Assembly (NCBI RefSeq): GCF_004135675.1
Contig: NZ_QHLX01000005.1
Location: 186,001-250,000, forward strand
DNA length: 64,000 nucleotides
Source: Marinitoga lauensis
Lineage (GTDB): Bacteria; Thermotogota; Thermotogae; Petrotogales; Petrotogaceae
Reading direction: 5' to 3'
The first letter of the stretch is position 1; every line of letters begins with the position of its first letter. Made by a program: the position numbers and the translations under genes. Shown one piece after another: positions 63,309 to 64,000 of this stretch. The notes beneath the pieces are model-generated. The model did no database searches and was not told where the DNA came from. It saw only the letters and a list, made by a program, of their open reading frames with translations.

Positions 63309-63333
63309 TTCGCGAAGCAAAAGATTTAGGAAT
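63309..63333 (+). repeat. Decayed fragment of the 180-bp repeat
   Basis: TTCGCGAAGC followed by AAAAGATTTAGGAAT. This aligns with the internal TTCGCGAAGCGAAGAGTTTA segment of the element with about five changes. No other part of the element is clear here. Confidence 0.5.
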
Positions 63334-63361
63334 AAAATTTTTTTAGTTTTTTGTATTAAAT

Positions 63362-63390
63362 AACAAATGCCAGCAAAGCTGGCATTTGTT
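63362..63390. terminator. Second TGCCAGC hairpin, terminator of the converging gene
   Basis: A 13-bp stem AACAAATGCCAGC/GCTGGCATTTGTT with an AAA loop. It shares its core with the wecB terminator 70 bases away and serves the minus-strand gene ending at 63389. Confidence 0.75.
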
Positions 63391-64000
63391 ATTTAATAAT
63401 ATTTCTGATTGTTGTGTCAAGGGTTGTTGATAATGAGAAAGTAATTGAATATAAATCTTTTGATGGTAAATAATATGCTCCAAATTCTAAATTAATAGGT
63501 ATATTGGCATCAGTTATAAAATATATTTCTGGCGAAATATCAAAAGATATTCCAAACAAATTATCATAATCAATTAATTTATAAATTCCATTTAAAGTAT
63601 AATCTGTATCACCTATTGAGAAAAGATTATACACATTAATTCTTTTATCAGAATTATCCGAAAAATTAAATAATTCAAGATTAATGCCATATACCTCTTT
63701 TACACTGTTAAATTGAGAAAGTAATGTATCTATACCAGTATCGTTTAATAATGAGATTTTATCATATAAAGGATTAAAAATAGGACTATCAGAATATTTC
63801 ACTTCTATACTAAAAGAATTTAAAAATGGTAAATAATTATCAAAAAAATAAGCGGTATCTACTGAATAAGCATTGATATATGATTTGTTATTATTAATAA
63901 AATAATAACTGCCAGAAAAATATATTCCTAAATTATACAAATTTTCATAAATTATAGAAGGAGATATATAATAATTATCCAAATCTATAAACTCACTATT
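63389..64000 (-). CDS. Barrel-like hypothetical protein (5' end outside window)
   Basis: At least 203 residues; the frame is open to the window edge, so the start and any signal peptide lie outside. The sequence is strand-rich with many Tyr, Asn, Phe and Ser (PSIIYENLYNLGIYFSGSYY, DTAYFFDNYLPFLNSFSIEV) and ends in alternating strands (LYSITFSLSTTLDTTIRNII). This suggests the end of an outer-membrane or secreted beta-structure protein. No family recognised. Confidence 0.5.
   Translation of the reverse strand, partial: NSEFIDLDNYYISPSIIYENLYNLGIYFSGSYYFINNNKSYINAYSVDTAYFFDNYLPFLNSFSIEVKYSDSPIFNPLYDKISLLNDTGIDTLLSQFNSVKEVYGINLELFNFSDNSDKRINVYNLFSIGDTDYTLNGIYKLIDYDNLFGISFDISPEIYFITDANIPINLEFGAYYLPSKDLYSITFSLSTTLDTTIRNIIK

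Overview
The window is very AT-rich, gene-dense bacterial DNA. The gene set suggests a thermophilic, fermentative member of the Thermotogota, probably near Marinitoga/Petrotoga. It includes several sugar and branched-chain-type ABC transporters under LacI and TetR regulators, glycoside phosphorylases (GH130, GH65), a Na+ (Mrp/Mbh-type) antiporter without a standard MrpA, FeoAB iron uptake, a long RecG, a CBS/CCA-polymerase protein, and secreted proteins that resemble envelope components. This placement is inference; there is no rRNA or tRNA gene in the window.

Layout. 1-8.3 kb (+): a FabH-like thiolase, a CoA-transferase, a complete LivKGFHM-type transporter, an alpha/beta hydrolase and a tandem-domain TetR regulator. 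8.4-11.5 kb: an NSS Na+-symporter with a tiny MetS-like partner (-), then AzlC/AzlD (+). 11.6-20.5 kb: a LacI-controlled locus. Two secreted proteins (-) diverge from lacI, a solute-binding protein, two permeases and GH130 (+), with identical TAAGCGCTTA operators on both sides. 20.5-24.0 kb (-): ribBA-ribH-ribD-ribE behind an FMN riboswitch. 24.0-31.3 kb (-): a second LacI operon (lacI, binding protein, two permeases, beta-phosphoglucomutase, GH65 phosphorylase) with TGTAATCGATTACA-type operators. 31.5-38.1 kb: a lipoprotein-like gene, an MFS transporter, tgt and a cyclodeaminase-like gene, PNP and an NrnA-like phosphoesterase. 38.1-42.2 kb: a seven-gene Mrp cluster. 42.2-47.6 kb: a WD40-like secreted protein, the feo operon and a CsoR-like regulator. 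47.8-55.3 kb: a Wzy/O-antigen ligase-like protein, degV, recG, rsmD, comFB and a hypothetical gene. 55.4-64 kb: the CBS/CCA protein, DUF4416, two Wzi-like barrel proteins, an ERCC4 nuclease, a UDP-GlcNAc 2-epimerase, and a partial barrel-like gene cut by the window edge.

Two features shape the whole window. First, by my count some 60 single-base frame slips break or fuse genes. Most of those I checked are repaired by adding one base to a homopolymer, so I read them as consensus errors and report genes at their restored extents. Second, a 180-bp repeat occurs twice in opposite orientation at about 98% identity, with a decayed third piece. Two of the three sites lie between duplicated terminator hairpins, which suggests a small mobile element that inserts at gene ends.

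The strongest candidates for something undescribed are this terminator-associated element, the fusion of an Mrp/Mbh membrane domain to an SBP3-like ligand-binding domain, and the Liv transporter/CoA-transferase/thiolase/tandem-TetR locus, which may import an organic acid rather than an amino acid.
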